64,000 nucleotides of DNA from Gari tellinella (Eukaryota; Mollusca; Bivalvia; Cardiida; Psammobiidae): positions 54,737,246-54,801,245 of the forward strand of contig OV277866.1 in the NCBI GenBank assembly GCA_922989275.2. Direction: 5' to 3'. The translations under genes and the position numbers were made by a program. Below, in pieces: positions 1 through 11,178 of this stretch. Each line of letters starts with the position of its first letter. Within the stretch, counting starts at the first letter, position 1. A model generated the notes under the pieces. That model saw only the letters and a program-made list of their open reading frames with translations, ran no database searches and was not told the origin of the DNA.

Positions 1-138
1 CTTAGTGGCAAACAGTTTGGAGCCTGATCAGACGCCGGGTTACCCGGCGTCTGATCTGGCTCCAAACTGTTTGCACTGCAAATACTAGTTTTAGCGTAAA
101 CGCGTTTATTGGGAAATAATAACATTTTCTCCACTGTA
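1..138 (+). mobile_element. Family A element, cut by window edge
   Basis: The window opens inside a family A copy. It holds the complete central palindrome with loop GGGTTACCC, the GCGTAAACGCGTTTATTGGG subterminal block and the right end TTCTCCACTGTA. The left half lies outside the window. Confidence 0.85.
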
Positions 139-149
139 GTTTTGAAGAC

Positions 150-352
150 AAATGCTCGCTTAATCATACTGAAAGTAAAGGAGAATGCGCGTTAAGTCGC
201 ATTCTGTTTTACCTTTAATCTGCTGTAAACGACAATATGCTTGAATATAAAAAACCTTTTCTTATGGTTCATAATCATGACTGTATAAAATGGAAGTATT
301 ATCTTCAATTGAGCAATAAATAAAATACACTAAAAGGCGCTTCTATATGGGA
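150..352. mobile_element. Family C element, decayed
   Basis: A weakened palindrome (GAAAGTAAAGGAGAATGCGC and its mirror) is followed by the family C tail, including ACTAAAAGGCGCTTCTAT. The TTAA ends are not clear. Confidence 0.55.
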
Positions 353-754
353 TAATGCTAATAAGAATTAAAACAAAAACACACCCTATATACAACAACA
401 CCTGTTCCTAGCAAACAATGTGGTCAATATAGTCTATGTAACCATTTTCTTAAGATTATACTGACAAATGCCCCCTTTTCACGCCTTTCGTTTATTTATC
501 CTGAACTATCTCAACTTTATACAGACATGTATATGAAACATAAGAATGTTTTTCTGTATCTTTGCAGATGGCTGCTTAAAGCAGGTTGAATATAAAACAG
601 AATTCACATTAAGGCATATTATGGGATAACGTTGGATGCGGTATTGGATGTAAAACAAAAACAAACCCAACCTAACTAGAAACACCTGTTCCAGGCAGAC
701 ATTGCGGTCACTTCTGGTATAGACTATGTAATCATTTACCCAATCCTGTCGACT
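353..754. other. AT-rich stretch with a C-arm fragment
   Basis: No gene is visible. Near 573-620 is a fragment resembling one family C palindrome arm (GCTTAAAGCAGGTTGAA). The rest is AT-rich without clear structure. Confidence 0.4.
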
Positions 755-1002
755 GACTTTAGAGAATTTTTCTTTCCTAATAAACACGTTTATCCTAAAA
801 CCCTTATTTAATTTCAAATAATTTGGAGCCAGATTAGACTCCGGGTTAAAACGGCGTTTGATCGGGATCCCAACTGTTTCCCACTCAGGTAAATCAAATC
901 GCTAAATTTTAAAAGCAAAGGTGTTAATTTCAACATATTTTTGAACTTCGTTCGCGTTTCACTTACGTTTTTAAGAGAACAAATAACGCATTCCCAACTG
1001 TA
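755..1002 (-). mobile_element. Family A element, old copy
   Basis: About 248 bp with many substitutions. It keeps AATAAACACGTTTA on the left, a degraded palindrome (TTTGGAGCCAGATTAGACTC ... CAACTGTTT) and ends in CAACTGTA. Its length matches intact copies. Confidence 0.55.
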
Positions 1003-1119
1003 CGAGGTGTCACTAGGTATAAAGACGGTAAAGTACACTCGATAGTGGTCACAAGTATGTGTCAATTACGTTTATTGGACCACTTCATTTGCCACATCCG
1101 TTAGCTACAGCATTTAAAA

Positions 1120-1182
1120 ACAGTGTAAATCCTGAACAGACGCCGAGCAACTCGGTGTCTGATCAGGATCCAGACAGTTTAA
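1120..1182. repeat. Shared palindrome, GAGCAACTC tip variant
   Basis: A single palindrome module whose tip reads CGAGCAACTCGG rather than CGGGTTACCCGG, so the stem tip is still paired. The outer arms are eroded. No TIRs are recognisable around it. Confidence 0.6.
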
Positions 1183-1559
1183 CAATAAATTTTGGATTTT
1201 GGTCAAATAGCTTTAAAGTTGGCAATGAGAAAAAAAGCAGATTGCAATTTATTGGCACATACTTATGTGGCAATAATAGGGTGACCAAAATATTGTTTAA
1301 TAACGGTTTCTTATTTGTGGTTTTCTGACGTAGAGTGTGTGGGCATTTTGAAAGTAGATAAGAAAAAAATAATACTGAAGCACGTTTTGTCATACTTTAT
1401 TTCAATAATGATTAACTGCAAGTAGAAACGAAGATTGCTTCTACATGTAGCAGTATTCAGTGCAAATGACTCAAAGCGAACAAAATAATATTATACAGTT
1501 TACAGGTACATTGTATATTTGATAAAAGTATTTGATCGATCGAGCAATTTGACATAAGA
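1183..1559. other. No recognisable feature
   Basis: AT-rich sequence. I see no ORF with family resemblance, no tandem repeat and no inverted repeat of note. Confidence 0.4.
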
Positions 1560-1840
1560 AATACAGATATTTTTCTGTCCTGTGTAAACAAAATTAAACA
1601 CAAACGCAATGCAATACATGTGTAAATTTTCTAAATAATATGTTGTGTTTCAAATGCTAGAACGTTAAAGCAATTAAACATTATTGCCGGTGCTACAACA
1701 GTGTTGTCCATTGCAACCAAGTAAGAGCCTGATCAGAATCAGCGTACAGTAAACCGGCTGTTGATCGGTTTCAAAGTGTTTGCCTTCTTAAAAATTTCTT
1801 TCTCGTTTGGTTTCGCTTAAACGGAATGAATAACGTCTTT
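1560..1840 (+). mobile_element. Family A element, very old
   Basis: An AACACAAACGCAATGCAATA block is followed by a rearranged palindrome (GAGCCTGATCAG ... TTGATCGG) and CGCTTAAACGGAATGAATAA. The order fits family A but both TIRs are lost. Confidence 0.4.
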
Positions 1841-2232
1841 GTCGTTAATTCAGGACTCTTTATACGCTCCTATGTTTCGCCAGTCAATTGCATAAGATCA
1901 ACCCTTAAGAAACATATTCAGACGTAAATCTAAAGAATATAATTTTATTACACTGACGGGGTTACGATGAATCAGCCAGTTCCCAAACCGTAAATAGTTT
2001 GTCTATCCCAATGCGACCAGGCAGTGACCTTTCCGTCTAGCATTGATGGCATTAAAGACATACTTATTGTCTATTGAGCTGACTTGGAGCATTATATAAA
2101 CAGAAAAGGAGACATAGAACCTTCTCCGCAGGAAGCATTATTTCTTGATCTCTATTACTGATTTTATGACCCTGAGTACAATAGCTGATTGCAACAGGGA
2201 CAGAACATGCACTTCTAGAATGCCTGATTACA
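1841..2232. other. No recognisable feature
   Basis: AT-rich sequence without convincing coding or repeat structure. Confidence 0.4.
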
Positions 2233-2233
2233 C

Positions 2234-2296
2234 ATAGTTGGAATCCTGATCAGACGCCACGTCACGTGGCGTCTGATCAGGATCCAATCTATTTGA
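2234..2296. repeat. Shared palindrome, ACGT tip variant
   Basis: A nearly perfect hairpin with tip GCCACGTCACGTGGC where most copies have GCCGCG...CGCGGC. The outer arms read ATAG and CTAT instead of ACAG and CTGT. Both changes are mirrored in the opposite arm. Confidence 0.8.
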
Positions 2297-2767
2297 CAAT
2301 CATTTCGATATTTATTTAGCTAAAACACCTAAACTTTAAATTTGAGAATAAAAGAAGACGATAATTATTTAAAACTCATGACGACATGGAATTGAGGTTT
2401 AATTAATGTTTTCGCGTCTTTAGTTAGCACAGTGGGAATCGTTATATACATTATCGTTTATTATTTTATGTAACTCTATTTTTACTTCGTAAAACGTTTG
2501 AGCCATATTAGACGCATGATTTCTCTGAGCCTTATCGATTTTAAGACTGTTTGTAAAAGAAAAGCAACTGTTTTTGCTCAAATGTACCGGTATGTATTGG
2601 GAAAGAAAAACGTGTTATGTGCTGCCCTTTGATAGTGCCAACGAAGCTTGCGTCGTAGTTTGTCGATGGCCTATTGCCACTGCTAATCGCTACAGGAAAG
2701 AAGAAGTTTTCCATTTGAAACAAAATGACAAAATATTGACATCATTGACAATTTCTAAATCTCAGAG
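2297..2767. other. Mostly featureless; half palindrome
   Basis: A very degraded palindrome lies at about 2488-2556 (GTTTGAGCCATATTAGACGC ... AAGACTGTTTG). Nothing else is recognised, and the short overlapping ORFs here show no family resemblance. Confidence 0.35.
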
Positions 2768-2890
2768 ACCACCGGCTTGAAGCCTGGTCAGACAGAATTT
2801 ACCGGGGTAAAATCTGGTTCCGAACTCTTTGAAATGAAATAATTGTTTTGGCACAAACACGTTTAATAGGAAAGTGTAATTATTATCACA
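2768..2890. mobile_element. Family A fragment, decayed
   Basis: A broken palindrome (GAAGCCTGGTCAGAC ... ATCTGGTTCCGAAC) followed by GGCACAAACACGTTTAATAG, the order expected for the right half of family A. Confidence 0.45.
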
Positions 2891-3099
2891 CTGTGCGTTA
2901 CTTTAACCCTTTGTCTGCCATAACGACTTCATAATCCATTTAGACCTGCACATTAACTACTATACGCTCACCCGCTTAGGTTTTTCTGGTTTTGTTACAA
3001 AAGTATACAAACTGTTTGGAAATACCTGCTCAGACGAGAGGTTTGATTTCATTTGCGTTTTGTTTCAACAAGGCAGAATAACGTATACAAATATATGTA

Positions 3100-3200
3100 T
3101 AGGTTAGACCATGGTTGCAAGCGAATAAACGATATAGTTCGAGGGGGCTACGCCCCCTCGAACTATGTCGTTTATTCGCGCGCAACCATGGTCTAACCTA
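3100..3200. repeat. Foldback FB1, 101-bp hairpin
   Basis: Two arms of about 49 bp with a 3-base loop and only a few mismatches. The outer end is TAGGTTAGACCATGG and the tip is GAGGGGGC-TAC-GCCCCCTC. It is unrelated in sequence to the A/B/D palindrome. Confidence 0.85.
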
Positions 3201-3737
3201 TTTAGCACTGGCTTGGGCTCGAGGAAAACAAGAAAACCATTCGTTTCTGATTTCTGTTTTAGACGAAAAAGTCATTTTGTTTGTAATATTTTACTAAAAT
3301 TGAAAGGTTATTTCAAATGATAAGTTTGAGACATTAAGCATGCTTTAACACCAACATAAATAACGCTTATCGAAGCTCTATATGTAAGCACAATTCATTA
3401 GTAATTGTCTTTAAAGTCTAGGTCTCACTGTACATAATAAAACGTCATGAAGCGTGTGCAGTTCACCTCTGACCTCAGCTGTTTTTAGAATTGTGACGTC
3501 AAATTGCCTTGAGATGACGGAAGCTAGGAATAAGTGAACAGTTTGTTAGTTATTCCATGGTTTGTTGAAATAAACGATATATTCACAGGTTTTTGAGGCA
3601 TCTGATTGGCCGAGAGCTCCAAGCCATGTGCTAACATTGAATACACATGTAAGTGAACATATGTATGATAATACATTTGAACAAACATTATCGGATTCAA
3701 ATATATATTTATAACAAGTAATGTATGAATATAAACA
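3201..3737. other. No recognisable feature
   Basis: AT-rich. I see no coding signal beyond short chance ORFs. Confidence 0.4.
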
Positions 3738-3892
3738 GAATATCACCACAGAGTGTGATCCGGGCTCTTGTATCAGTTCCAGTTGGCTATGTATTCCAGA
3801 TCACACGAGAGGCGAAGCCTCGAGTGTGATCAGGAATACACAGCCAACGAGAACTGATACAAGAGCCCGGATCACACATTGTGGTGATGTTC
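3738..3892. repeat. Foldback FB2, 155-bp hairpin
   Basis: Arms of about 70 bp. The outer part is GAATATCACCACA, the middle is TGTGATCCGGGCTCTTGTAT and the tip is GAGGCGAAGCCTCG. The arms differ at only a few positions. There are no TIR words of the other families. Confidence 0.88.
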
Positions 3893-5032
3893 CTTTTATT
3901 ATATACCTTATTTCAATTTATTTATTTTCTATGAAATTGCATTTAAAGTAGCTTAAAATCGGGACTATATCTGCGAAACGCTATATATTCAACCGAATAA
4001 CCATATGCATATGTTAAACCGCTAGTGCGTATTAATACAAAATGACTTTTTTGTAGACGTCCGCCATTTTTTTGTCGGCTCGATTGAGCAGTGTTTTTTC
4101 TCTCAAATAACCTTCATTTAAGCGTATTAGAGTATGACTTGAACTGTTTTAAGCTTAATTCTATTTGGAAGTTCCAGTAATTACTTTTCATTCCTTCCAT
4201 TTTCTCTTTTGTTTGACAGCAGACGGAGAAACGTAAGCAAGTTCAAGGTCTTCTTGTTATTAAAAATAGCATCAAAATCGGGAATTCCGAAACGTCATGC
4301 GCACCTGTTCTTTATATACATCGATGGTGTATAACTTAATGAAAATAATTAATAAAAGTAGTCCCGGCAATACCGTGTAGCATATATGCCATCTGATACG
4401 GACCATCTGATACGGAACAAGATTGTGGGGCTTGTATTTGCCTGTTTTGTAGATAGGTATATAATAACAGATGTTAGCTAATCTTAGCGGTCGCAAATAA
4501 CTGTTTTGAACTCAGTGTCCCTCAGGGTCACGTTTTAAACCTTTTAACAAACAATGTACATATCAAGTGGGATCAATGTAAATTGACACTTGTCGTATGC
4601 AATCAGTATAGACCCTGATGTGCGTGCTCCTATAGGAACACTCTGATCAATGTCTGCACCGTTAGTCATTTTGGCAATATATTATAAAACTCTATCTTAT
4701 TTAGTCAATAAGAGACTAGACATAATTTGAAGTTTCATGGAACAATGAGTTAATCTATTTTCTTTCACAGTGGAATACTATAATAGTTACAAACATGTTT
4801 GCAGCAAATTAGACTTCAAGAAACATGGTGTCTGATTTAGATTTGGTCTGTTTGACGCTCATAGCGATTTACATGACTGCAATATCTCCGGACATATCCG
4901 AACTCTTCGTAGCTTTCTTTATTTTTCCAAACCTACGAATTTGTTCCGGAAACTTCAGATTGCTATTCTTACATTTGCAATTTGGGATTGTATGCGTGTT
5001 TAACTGTACGTAGGAAACATTAATATGGGTGT
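3893..5032. other. No recognisable feature
   Basis: About 1.1 kb of AT-rich DNA. A very weak palindrome trace may exist near 4800-4856 (GCAGCAAATTAGAC ... GTGTCTGATTTAG). No protein resemblance was found on either strand. Confidence 0.35.
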
Positions 5033-5098
5033 CAAACAGTTTAGATCCAGATTAGATGCTGCATTACGCGGCGTCCGATCTGAATCCAAACTATTTGC
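5033..5098. repeat. Shared palindrome
   Basis: A recognisable module with tip GCATTACGCGGCG and several arm mismatches. Flanking TIRs are not recognisable, so family membership is uncertain. Confidence 0.65.
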
Positions 5099-5208
5099 AT
5101 AATTATGTTACTATTAAAGAGCCTAGCAGCGAAAGGGTTAAAGTCACGATCCTTAAAATCACGCTTGAAAATAAAGAAATCTTAGGGTTAAAATGAACAA
5201 GTTACCGG

Positions 5209-5458
5209 TACAGTGGAGAATCTGTTATTCTTTCCCGTTTAAACGCAAACGTACGCAAACGCAAAGCACTAAAACGTAGAAAAGAACAACGTTTGGACAA
5301 TTCTGATACTTCTTATTTATCTTGGTGGCAAACAGTTTGAAGCCTGATCAGACGCCGGGTTACCCGGCGTCTGATCTGGCTCCAAACTGTTTGTATTGTA
5401 AATAATAGTTTTAGCGTAAACGCGTTTATTGGGAAAGAATAACACATTCTCCACTGTA
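5209..5458 (+). mobile_element. Family A element, full length
   Basis: A 250-bp reference copy. TACAGTGGAGAATCTGTTAT opens it and AACACATTCTCCACTGTA closes it. Inside are the block of AAACGCAAACGTACGCAAAC type, the palindrome with GGGTTACCC loop and GCGTAAACGCGTTTATTGGG. TA at both ends fits a TA duplication, which points to a Tc1/mariner-type non-autonomous element. It is open in long frames on both strands, but I regard that as fortuitous. Confidence 0.9.
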
Positions 5459-5539
5459 TATGAAAAAAGTTATTATGAAAGCCTTTGGTTTGCATCTTCA
5501 GTCAGAATGCCTATATCTAAATTACGAAAATAAGTAAGT

Positions 5540-5768
5540 TAGATGTCCTTTTAACCTTTCTCTAATAGCATGTTTTAAGCATTGATGAGAGATGGTTGCT
5601 TAAAGCAGGCCTCAAAATCAATGTCCTCAAAGGAGCATTCTGCTTTCTTTTAAGTCTGTTTTAAATTATATTTCGTAAGGTACATATATATAACCGTACA
5701 AATTGGAACTATTTTCTTTAGTGTGGGTATCAATTAATGGCGTATAAAAGCGCATGTATAGGGTAAAG
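5540..5768. mobile_element. Family C element, decayed
   Basis: GCTTAAAGCAGGC and GGAGCATTCTGCTTTC mark the palindrome, with TTGGAACTATTTTCTTTAG after it, as in better copies. Both ends have eroded. Confidence 0.5.
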
Positions 5769-5978
5769 ATTAAAGCAAGCAACATGATGGCAGTGGAATG
5801 GATTGAATGCAGTATATGATACTAGTCTAGTGTTTGAAACTTGCTTTACGATGTCCACTTTTAAATCGTTGATTCGACTGAACAAACATTGTATTTAATC
5901 TTTTGAAGAAAACTAGCACTTTGGTGAAGTATTTTGATTTTAATTGGTGTTTAATCCTGCCAAGATTGATATTGCTGG

Positions 5979-6200
5979 TACAGATGAGAAGACAATATCT
6001 TTACCGTTTAAACGCAAACGCAATGCATCCAAATTACCGTTTATAAAGTGACATTTAAAAAAACGACCTACCGATTTACTTTAATCTTAGTGGCAAGGTT
6101 TACAAAGAGTCTTGTTTGTCATCGAACTGTTTGCAATGGAAACATGATTACAGGTAATAATTTTAGCATAAACGCGTTTATTTGGAAGAAAAACATGTAT
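5979..6200 (+). mobile_element. Family A element, decayed
   Basis: Starts TACAGATGAGAAGACAATAT, keeps GTTTAAACGCAAACGCAATG and AGCATAAACGCGTTTATTTG, but the palindrome is almost gone. Confidence 0.55.
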
Positions 6201-6592
6201 TCGCAATTAGTTTAAATTTGGATAGTACGCCTAGTAAAATCAACATCCGATTTGGACCGAATATGTTTGATGCTCTTGATATATTTAAGTCATAACGATT
6301 TTAAACATAAAATTTAGCAGGTAGTCAAAGTAGCGTTTAATTAAAGGTTAGATAAACGAGTATAATTAGGGAATATATTATTGCGCCAAAAATAGAAACC
6401 GATAAAACTTTGTTTTCAAATGATAATAGAAAGGTGCCTATGCTCTTTTGTTAACGGTGTAAATGTTTGAAAAGAGTTTGATAGTCTTGCATTATTCATT
6501 GTGGCGTAAAGCTTTGAGTGATTTTATCAACCAACCCTTGTCGTGTTGAAGTATATTCCGCTGCAATAATTTAAACGCCTGTTTCATATGTG
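6201..6592. other. No recognisable feature
   Basis: AT-rich, without coding or repeat structure that I can support. Confidence 0.4.
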
Positions 6593-6837
6593 TTAACCCT
6601 TTCAGTCTCAATGACGCCTGAAAGCGCAATTGCAAACATTTTGATCCTGATCAGACGCCTCGTTACGCGGTGTCTGAACAGAATCCAAACTGTTTGGCAC
6701 TCGTATCGACATATTGAACTTATATTATATTGAATCTTACTTTGAAACGAACTTGCAAACAATAAAATTGAATCAGACGACAATGAAACGGTGAAGGGAT
6801 AAAACACTCACGGCCAATTTGGCAGTGAAAGGGTTAA
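6593..6837. mobile_element. Family B element
   Basis: 245 bp from TTAACCCTTTCAGTCTC to GGCAGTGAAAGGGTTAA, with the palindrome near the left third. TTAA plus CCCTTT ends resemble piggyBac-type targets and termini. There is no coding capacity, so it would depend on an outside transposase. Confidence 0.75.
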
Positions 6838-7940
6838 AGGATGAAAAGTTCTATGTGAATGTGATAAATACTTTCAACACTTTGATAGAGTTATCGCCAT
6901 TGTGTTTCAATACTGTTATTTCGTTTTTAAGTTCCATAACTCATTTCATAAAACAGGAGCTACGAATATGGGTTGTGGACTTTAGATTCACTTAAACTGT
7001 TAAAGTGACCTCTTGAAATAAGAATATTTTGCTACACTCGACAAAACCAGTATTTTAAAGCAAGTGAAAGCTTAATGTAGGGCAACTGTTATGTAGAAAG
7101 GTTTGTCCAGGAACGTTCTACATAACATGTATCATGACGTCAAGGCAAATAAACAAGAAGTAGTGTATATATTATTTTATGTAGAATACACCATTGTGAA
7201 GTAGTTTCGGACTTTATGGATTGGCTACTGTTTAGGACAAATATTCTGTATAGGTACATTGATTTTAGCTATATGCGTTTCGTCTTCTTTAAATCTTGAA
7301 CTTTAGACTTGCCTATTAAAGTGACGAATGCATCATTACCAAGTAAACGTTTAAAAGTGTTAATAAGTTTGTAGTTCGTACAGACGCCGAGTTTCTCTGT
7401 GTTTGATCTAATTTAAACTGTTGCAATATCCTAGTGATACATTTTTATTGGACAAAATTAATGATTTTTAACGAATTGATTATGTTAAGGTACCAACGTC
7501 TTATAAAAAGGAATTATATAGATTACTTGATATCTATTAAGCATAATGTCCAAGTGTTTTTCTTTTCATAACATGTTTCCAGGACCAGTAGAAATCTTTT
7601 TTTGCAACTGGATATATGATGTTTTTTATTTAAGTATCATTCATGTACAAACATTGCATACACATATACAATTCGTACATGACTATTCATGATTTGAACT
7701 ACAAGAGAATATATACTAGTACATGTACATGACAACAGTTTCACAACCTATTATCAATACATGAAAGAAAAACATAACAATTATTTACATTGTAAATCTC
7801 AAGTATCAGCCGCTAATTAGAAAGACAATTGTTAAAATAGATATAATCAAATACCCTTAGATAAAAATAAGCGCTTATATGCATTTAAGAAATTGTCTTA
7901 AACATCTAAATATCTCTATCGATTTCAACTGATATTTGTA
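6838..7940. other. Mostly featureless; small hairpin
   Basis: AT-rich. A 12-bp-arm hairpin (TGTTATGTAGAA / TTCTACATAACA) sits at 7087-7127, and a half palindrome (GACGCCGAGTTTCTCTG) at about 7382-7425. No gene is seen. Confidence 0.45.
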
Positions 7941-7956
7941 TAATAAATAACTAACC

Positions 7957-8299
7957 TACGACTGAACGTAAGTTAAAAACAATACTAGGGGAACATAAAA
8001 AGGACGTGGAAGCCAACACGGTCTTGGCGTACACTAGGTCAGAAAAGAAACAGTCACAGACTGAGTTCCACAAGAGTGCGATAACTGACCATGTGGCACA
8101 GGAAAATAATGTGATCAGTTGGAACTCCACACGCATCCTTGACAAAGAAAGTGACCAGCGCACCCGTCAAATAAGCGAGGCCATCCAGATCAGAGCTAAC
8201 CCCAGCGTGATGAACCGGGACCAGGGCGCGTTCCGACTCAGCAAGGTTTACAACCCTTTGTTTACTGTCACTTCCGGTGGTAGTAACAAAGGGAAATAA
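7957..8299 (+). pseudogene. Penelope-like GIY-YIG endonuclease C-terminus, 5'-truncated
   Basis: Penelope-like elements encode a reverse transcriptase fused to a GIY-YIG endonuclease that nicks the target. This reading frame starts abruptly inside that domain, at TERKLKTILGEHKKDVE. It continues through SAITDHVAQENNVISWNS, RILDKESDQRTRQISEAI and MNRDQGAFRLSKVYNPLF to a stop at 8297-8299. From memory, these are the conserved C-terminal blocks of animal Penelope endonucleases. The frame is open for about 114 codons without a frameshift, so the insertion may be fairly young. The reverse transcriptase and the YIGET part are absent upstream, as expected for a 5'-truncated retrocopy. Confidence 0.72.
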
Positions 8300-8365
8300 T
8301 ATCCCATCGACTACAGTTCAGTCGCCAGTGATCAAGTGAACAGACCAGTTGACGAAACTGTCTGG
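8300..8365 (+). other. Penelope 3' tail with decayed ribozyme-like core
   Basis: Just after the stop, AGACCAGTTGACGAAACTGT and CTGGGTAAATATAC resemble the 3' region where Penelope-like elements often carry a minimal hammerhead motif (CTGANGA ... GAAAC ... GTC). Here the CTGANGA word has lost its first base and stem II is missing, so it is at most a relic. Confidence 0.35.
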
Positions 8366-8970
8366 GTAAATATACTTTTCTAGCAGTGATAAAAAGAACT
8401 TGAATAATCTACGGGTTGGCAACAGTGCATAGGTCAATGTTAATGTAGTCCTTCAGTGGGGTTTCTTATAGGCCAGGCAGGTTCTAGGTATTCAATATAT
8501 TGGCAGTAATAATTGATAAACAACAGGGGAGTGAACTTTATTTGATAATTTTTAAATATTGAAGTATATATCATCGTGCAGTGAAGTATACTGTTGAACT
8601 GATGAATACCAGCACTCATACCGGAACTCAAACGATAGTTTCAGTAAGTAGCAAAATAACCAAGCGGTAATTGTCAGAGGTCAGCTGAACGACGCCCATG
8701 TCCGTTAAAAGAAGACTTAAAAACGGTTCGTGATGCTTTAACTATGCCAGTGACTGGATAGAAGGGTTATGACAGTATAATGACAGTGAAAGAGTTATAT
8801 ACATTAACGGTGATAGGATTAAGGTCACCCTATCCAGGTGATGTCACGTCGGATTGGACATGAAAGTCTATGTTCTATATATTGCCACCGATAAACTCAA
8901 TTAAAGTTTCTTTAAAGCTTTTTCCTGATTTATGGACTCAATATAAATTGACAATAAAACACATAGATAA
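8366..8970. other. No recognisable feature
   Basis: Moderately AT-rich, no repeat family or coding signal that I can name. Confidence 0.4.
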
Positions 8971-9197
8971 AGTGAGGAAGACGTTATGTTTTCCCAATAA
9001 ACGCATTAACGCTCAAAGAATTTGTCCATTGAAAATAGTTTAGTTTCCCGGCATCTGATCTTGCTCTCAGCTGTTTGCCATCTTTGTTAAGAAATATAGT
9101 CAGAATTGTCAATAAATTGACATTTTCAACATTTATCGCAACTTTTTGGCGTTTCTCTGGCGTTTGAACGGGAATGAATAACGGCTTCTCTACTGTA
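8971..9197 (-). mobile_element. Family A element, decayed
   Basis: AATAAACGCATTAACGC on the left, an eroded palindrome centre, TTTCTCTGGCGTTTGAACGG and TTCTCTACTGTA on the right. Length 227 bp. Confidence 0.65.
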
Positions 9198-9339
9198 CCT
9201 GTGTTAATTATTGCCTGTAGAACACACGCTTTTTCCAAATAACTTGCAAGAGGACATTGGCTCAAACACTGTACTCAGCTTTTATTTCATTTGATACGAT
9301 ACTGGCCATGTCGACCTTTGAAACATCTATGTCGGTGTC

Positions 9340-9672
9340 AGTTTCTATCCTGATCAAACGCCGAGTGACCCGACCTCTGACCAGCACCAATACCGCTTGC
9401 AAACTGCATATATAACAAAAACTTGACAGTGAGGGGATTAACCCTCAATAAACGATAAACTATAAAACTATCAACATTTCGACGGGTTTGCTATTTATTC
9501 TTTTAGCACTGACCATATTTCGTCTCCTGAATAAAGCGTTGTCGGGAGCCTGACATTGCTCCTGTCTTCTTTATTTTAAAACATTAAACAGAAAGCATGT
9601 GGCAAACAGTATGGCTCATGAATAGACTCTATATTTAGCTGGGGTAAGATCTTGATCAAAACTGTTTGCAAA
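9340..9672. repeat. Two decayed shared palindromes
   Basis: At about 9345-9405 (CCTGATCAAACGCCGAGTGA) and 9600-9671 (GGCAAACAGTATGGCTCATG ... AAAACTGTTTGC). Both have lost most internal pairing. Confidence 0.45.
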
Positions 9673-9771
9673 GAGCTGTATTACTAGTAAACACTGATTC
9701 AAGGGTTAAAGCAAGACTTTAGTGATAGTCATAAATTTCAGAATTATTCACAACACTCCACTAATTTGAAT

Positions 9772-9989
9772 TTAACCCCTTCAGTGCCCTACTCCGAGTA
9801 CAATGGTTATTTGCAAACAGTTTGGTTCCTGATCAGACGCCGCGTCACGCGGCGTCTGATCAGGATCCAAACTGTTTGAAACTCAGTATTATTTCTTAGG
9901 TCAAAATACCTCAAATTTAATGTTGAAAAATAAAAGCAGACGATAATTATTGTTTAAAACTGATGAAGTTATGGCAGTTAAGGGTTTAA
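9772..9989. mobile_element. Family B element, good copy
   Basis: Runs from TTAACCCCTTCAGTGCC to GGCAGTTAAGGGTTTAA with a perfect palindrome (tip CCGCGTCACGCGG, arms GGTTCC / GGATCC) and the typical AAAGCAGACGATAATTATTG block on the right. Used here as a reference for family B. Confidence 0.8.
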
Positions 9990-10130
9990 GCAGTTGACAC
10001 ACAATGTCGGGAGATCAAAACACCATTTTATAGCTATAAATACATTGTGTAGGTAATTGACTTTTCCTAATTTATGGGACAAAAAGCATGGCAGTGTTTG
10101 ATGATAGAATTCAACCACCCCCTGGTTAGA

Positions 10131-10330
10131 TTAACCCTCTACCTCAAAGCCTGTTTCTGGTTTTGAAATCAAGTGACCATTTAAAGCAGATTAAATGTAC
10201 AGCAGCATGCGCATTCTATATTACTTTCAAAATGATTTAAGCTTCCATATGTTAGGGTATAGACACTATTTCATGACTGTATAACCATGCTCTATTGTCT
10301 TTAATAATGCAAAGGCATACAAATGCGTAA
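10131..10330. mobile_element. Family C element, decayed
   Basis: TTAACCCTCTACCTCAAAGC opens it. Arms CATTTAAAGCAGATTAAATG and a GCATGCGCATTCT remnant follow. The right end is not clear. Confidence 0.5.
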
Positions 10331-10447
10331 TTGGTTAATTGTGTTGTGTTCTGTTGCAAACACGTTATTCCATTTCGTTAAAAAACTTATGCATTATTAT
10401 GAAAATCGTTCTTATACGTATTATAGGATCTGAGACTACATTGTTTT

Positions 10448-10664
10448 ATGGACCTTTTATGGGACGCTATGCACAAATGGGTCAAGGTTCATCAAGAACT
10501 TAAAAAGTCACACTTATTTAATAAACTTTATGATACTGTTTAGAAGTATACACATGGACCTTTTATGGGACGCTATGCACAAATGGGTCAAGGTTCATCA
10601 AGAACTTAAAAAGTCACACTTATTTAATAAACTTTGAATATGATACTTGTTTAGAAGTATACAC
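10448..10664 (+). repeat. 106-bp direct tandem duplication
   Basis: The unit beginning ATGGACCTTTTATGGGACGC at 10448 recurs at 10554 with almost no differences (a few bases near TTTGAATATGATACTTG). The high identity indicates a recent duplication. The unit shows no coding resemblance. Confidence 0.9.
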
Positions 10665-11178
10665 TAACATAGAGAGGTGTAGGTATTATGCCAGTAATAT
10701 CATTAAGCAGCGGGTTTCGTACGTACAGAAGGTTAGTCTATAGTATTAACAATCGGAGTTATACAAACATAATTCTTTTTCTAAGCTCTTACTGCTTCAA
10801 TATTGCTGTCTGCAATATACCGTTTCAAAATTATGTGTAAGTATGACCAACAGCATTTCTAAACGAGTACCAAACATTGTTTATCATGACCAAATGCCGT
10901 ATACATGACGTCTGATCGAGATTTTGCGCCATTGACCGTGAAAAGAACTACATGTACCACTGCTTTAGGAACATAATATTAAATGTTAAACGTAGTATTT
11001 CGGCTTTACATACACGGTTTTGTTTCCAAATTTGATTTTCTTTGCAAACAATGTTGAGCCGCGTAAGACGGCATCTGATCTTACTCGAAACTGCTTGTCA
11101 GGCACATTTTTTTATCTCCAAAAAACTATAATTTGCCACATTCATTTGATTTGCGGTTATTTTCGTTAGCACATGAGA
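10665..11178. other. Featureless except one broken palindrome
   Basis: A degraded shared palindrome lies at about 11042-11100 (GCAAACAATGTTGAGCC ... CGAAACTGCTTG). Otherwise AT-rich and unassigned. Confidence 0.4.
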
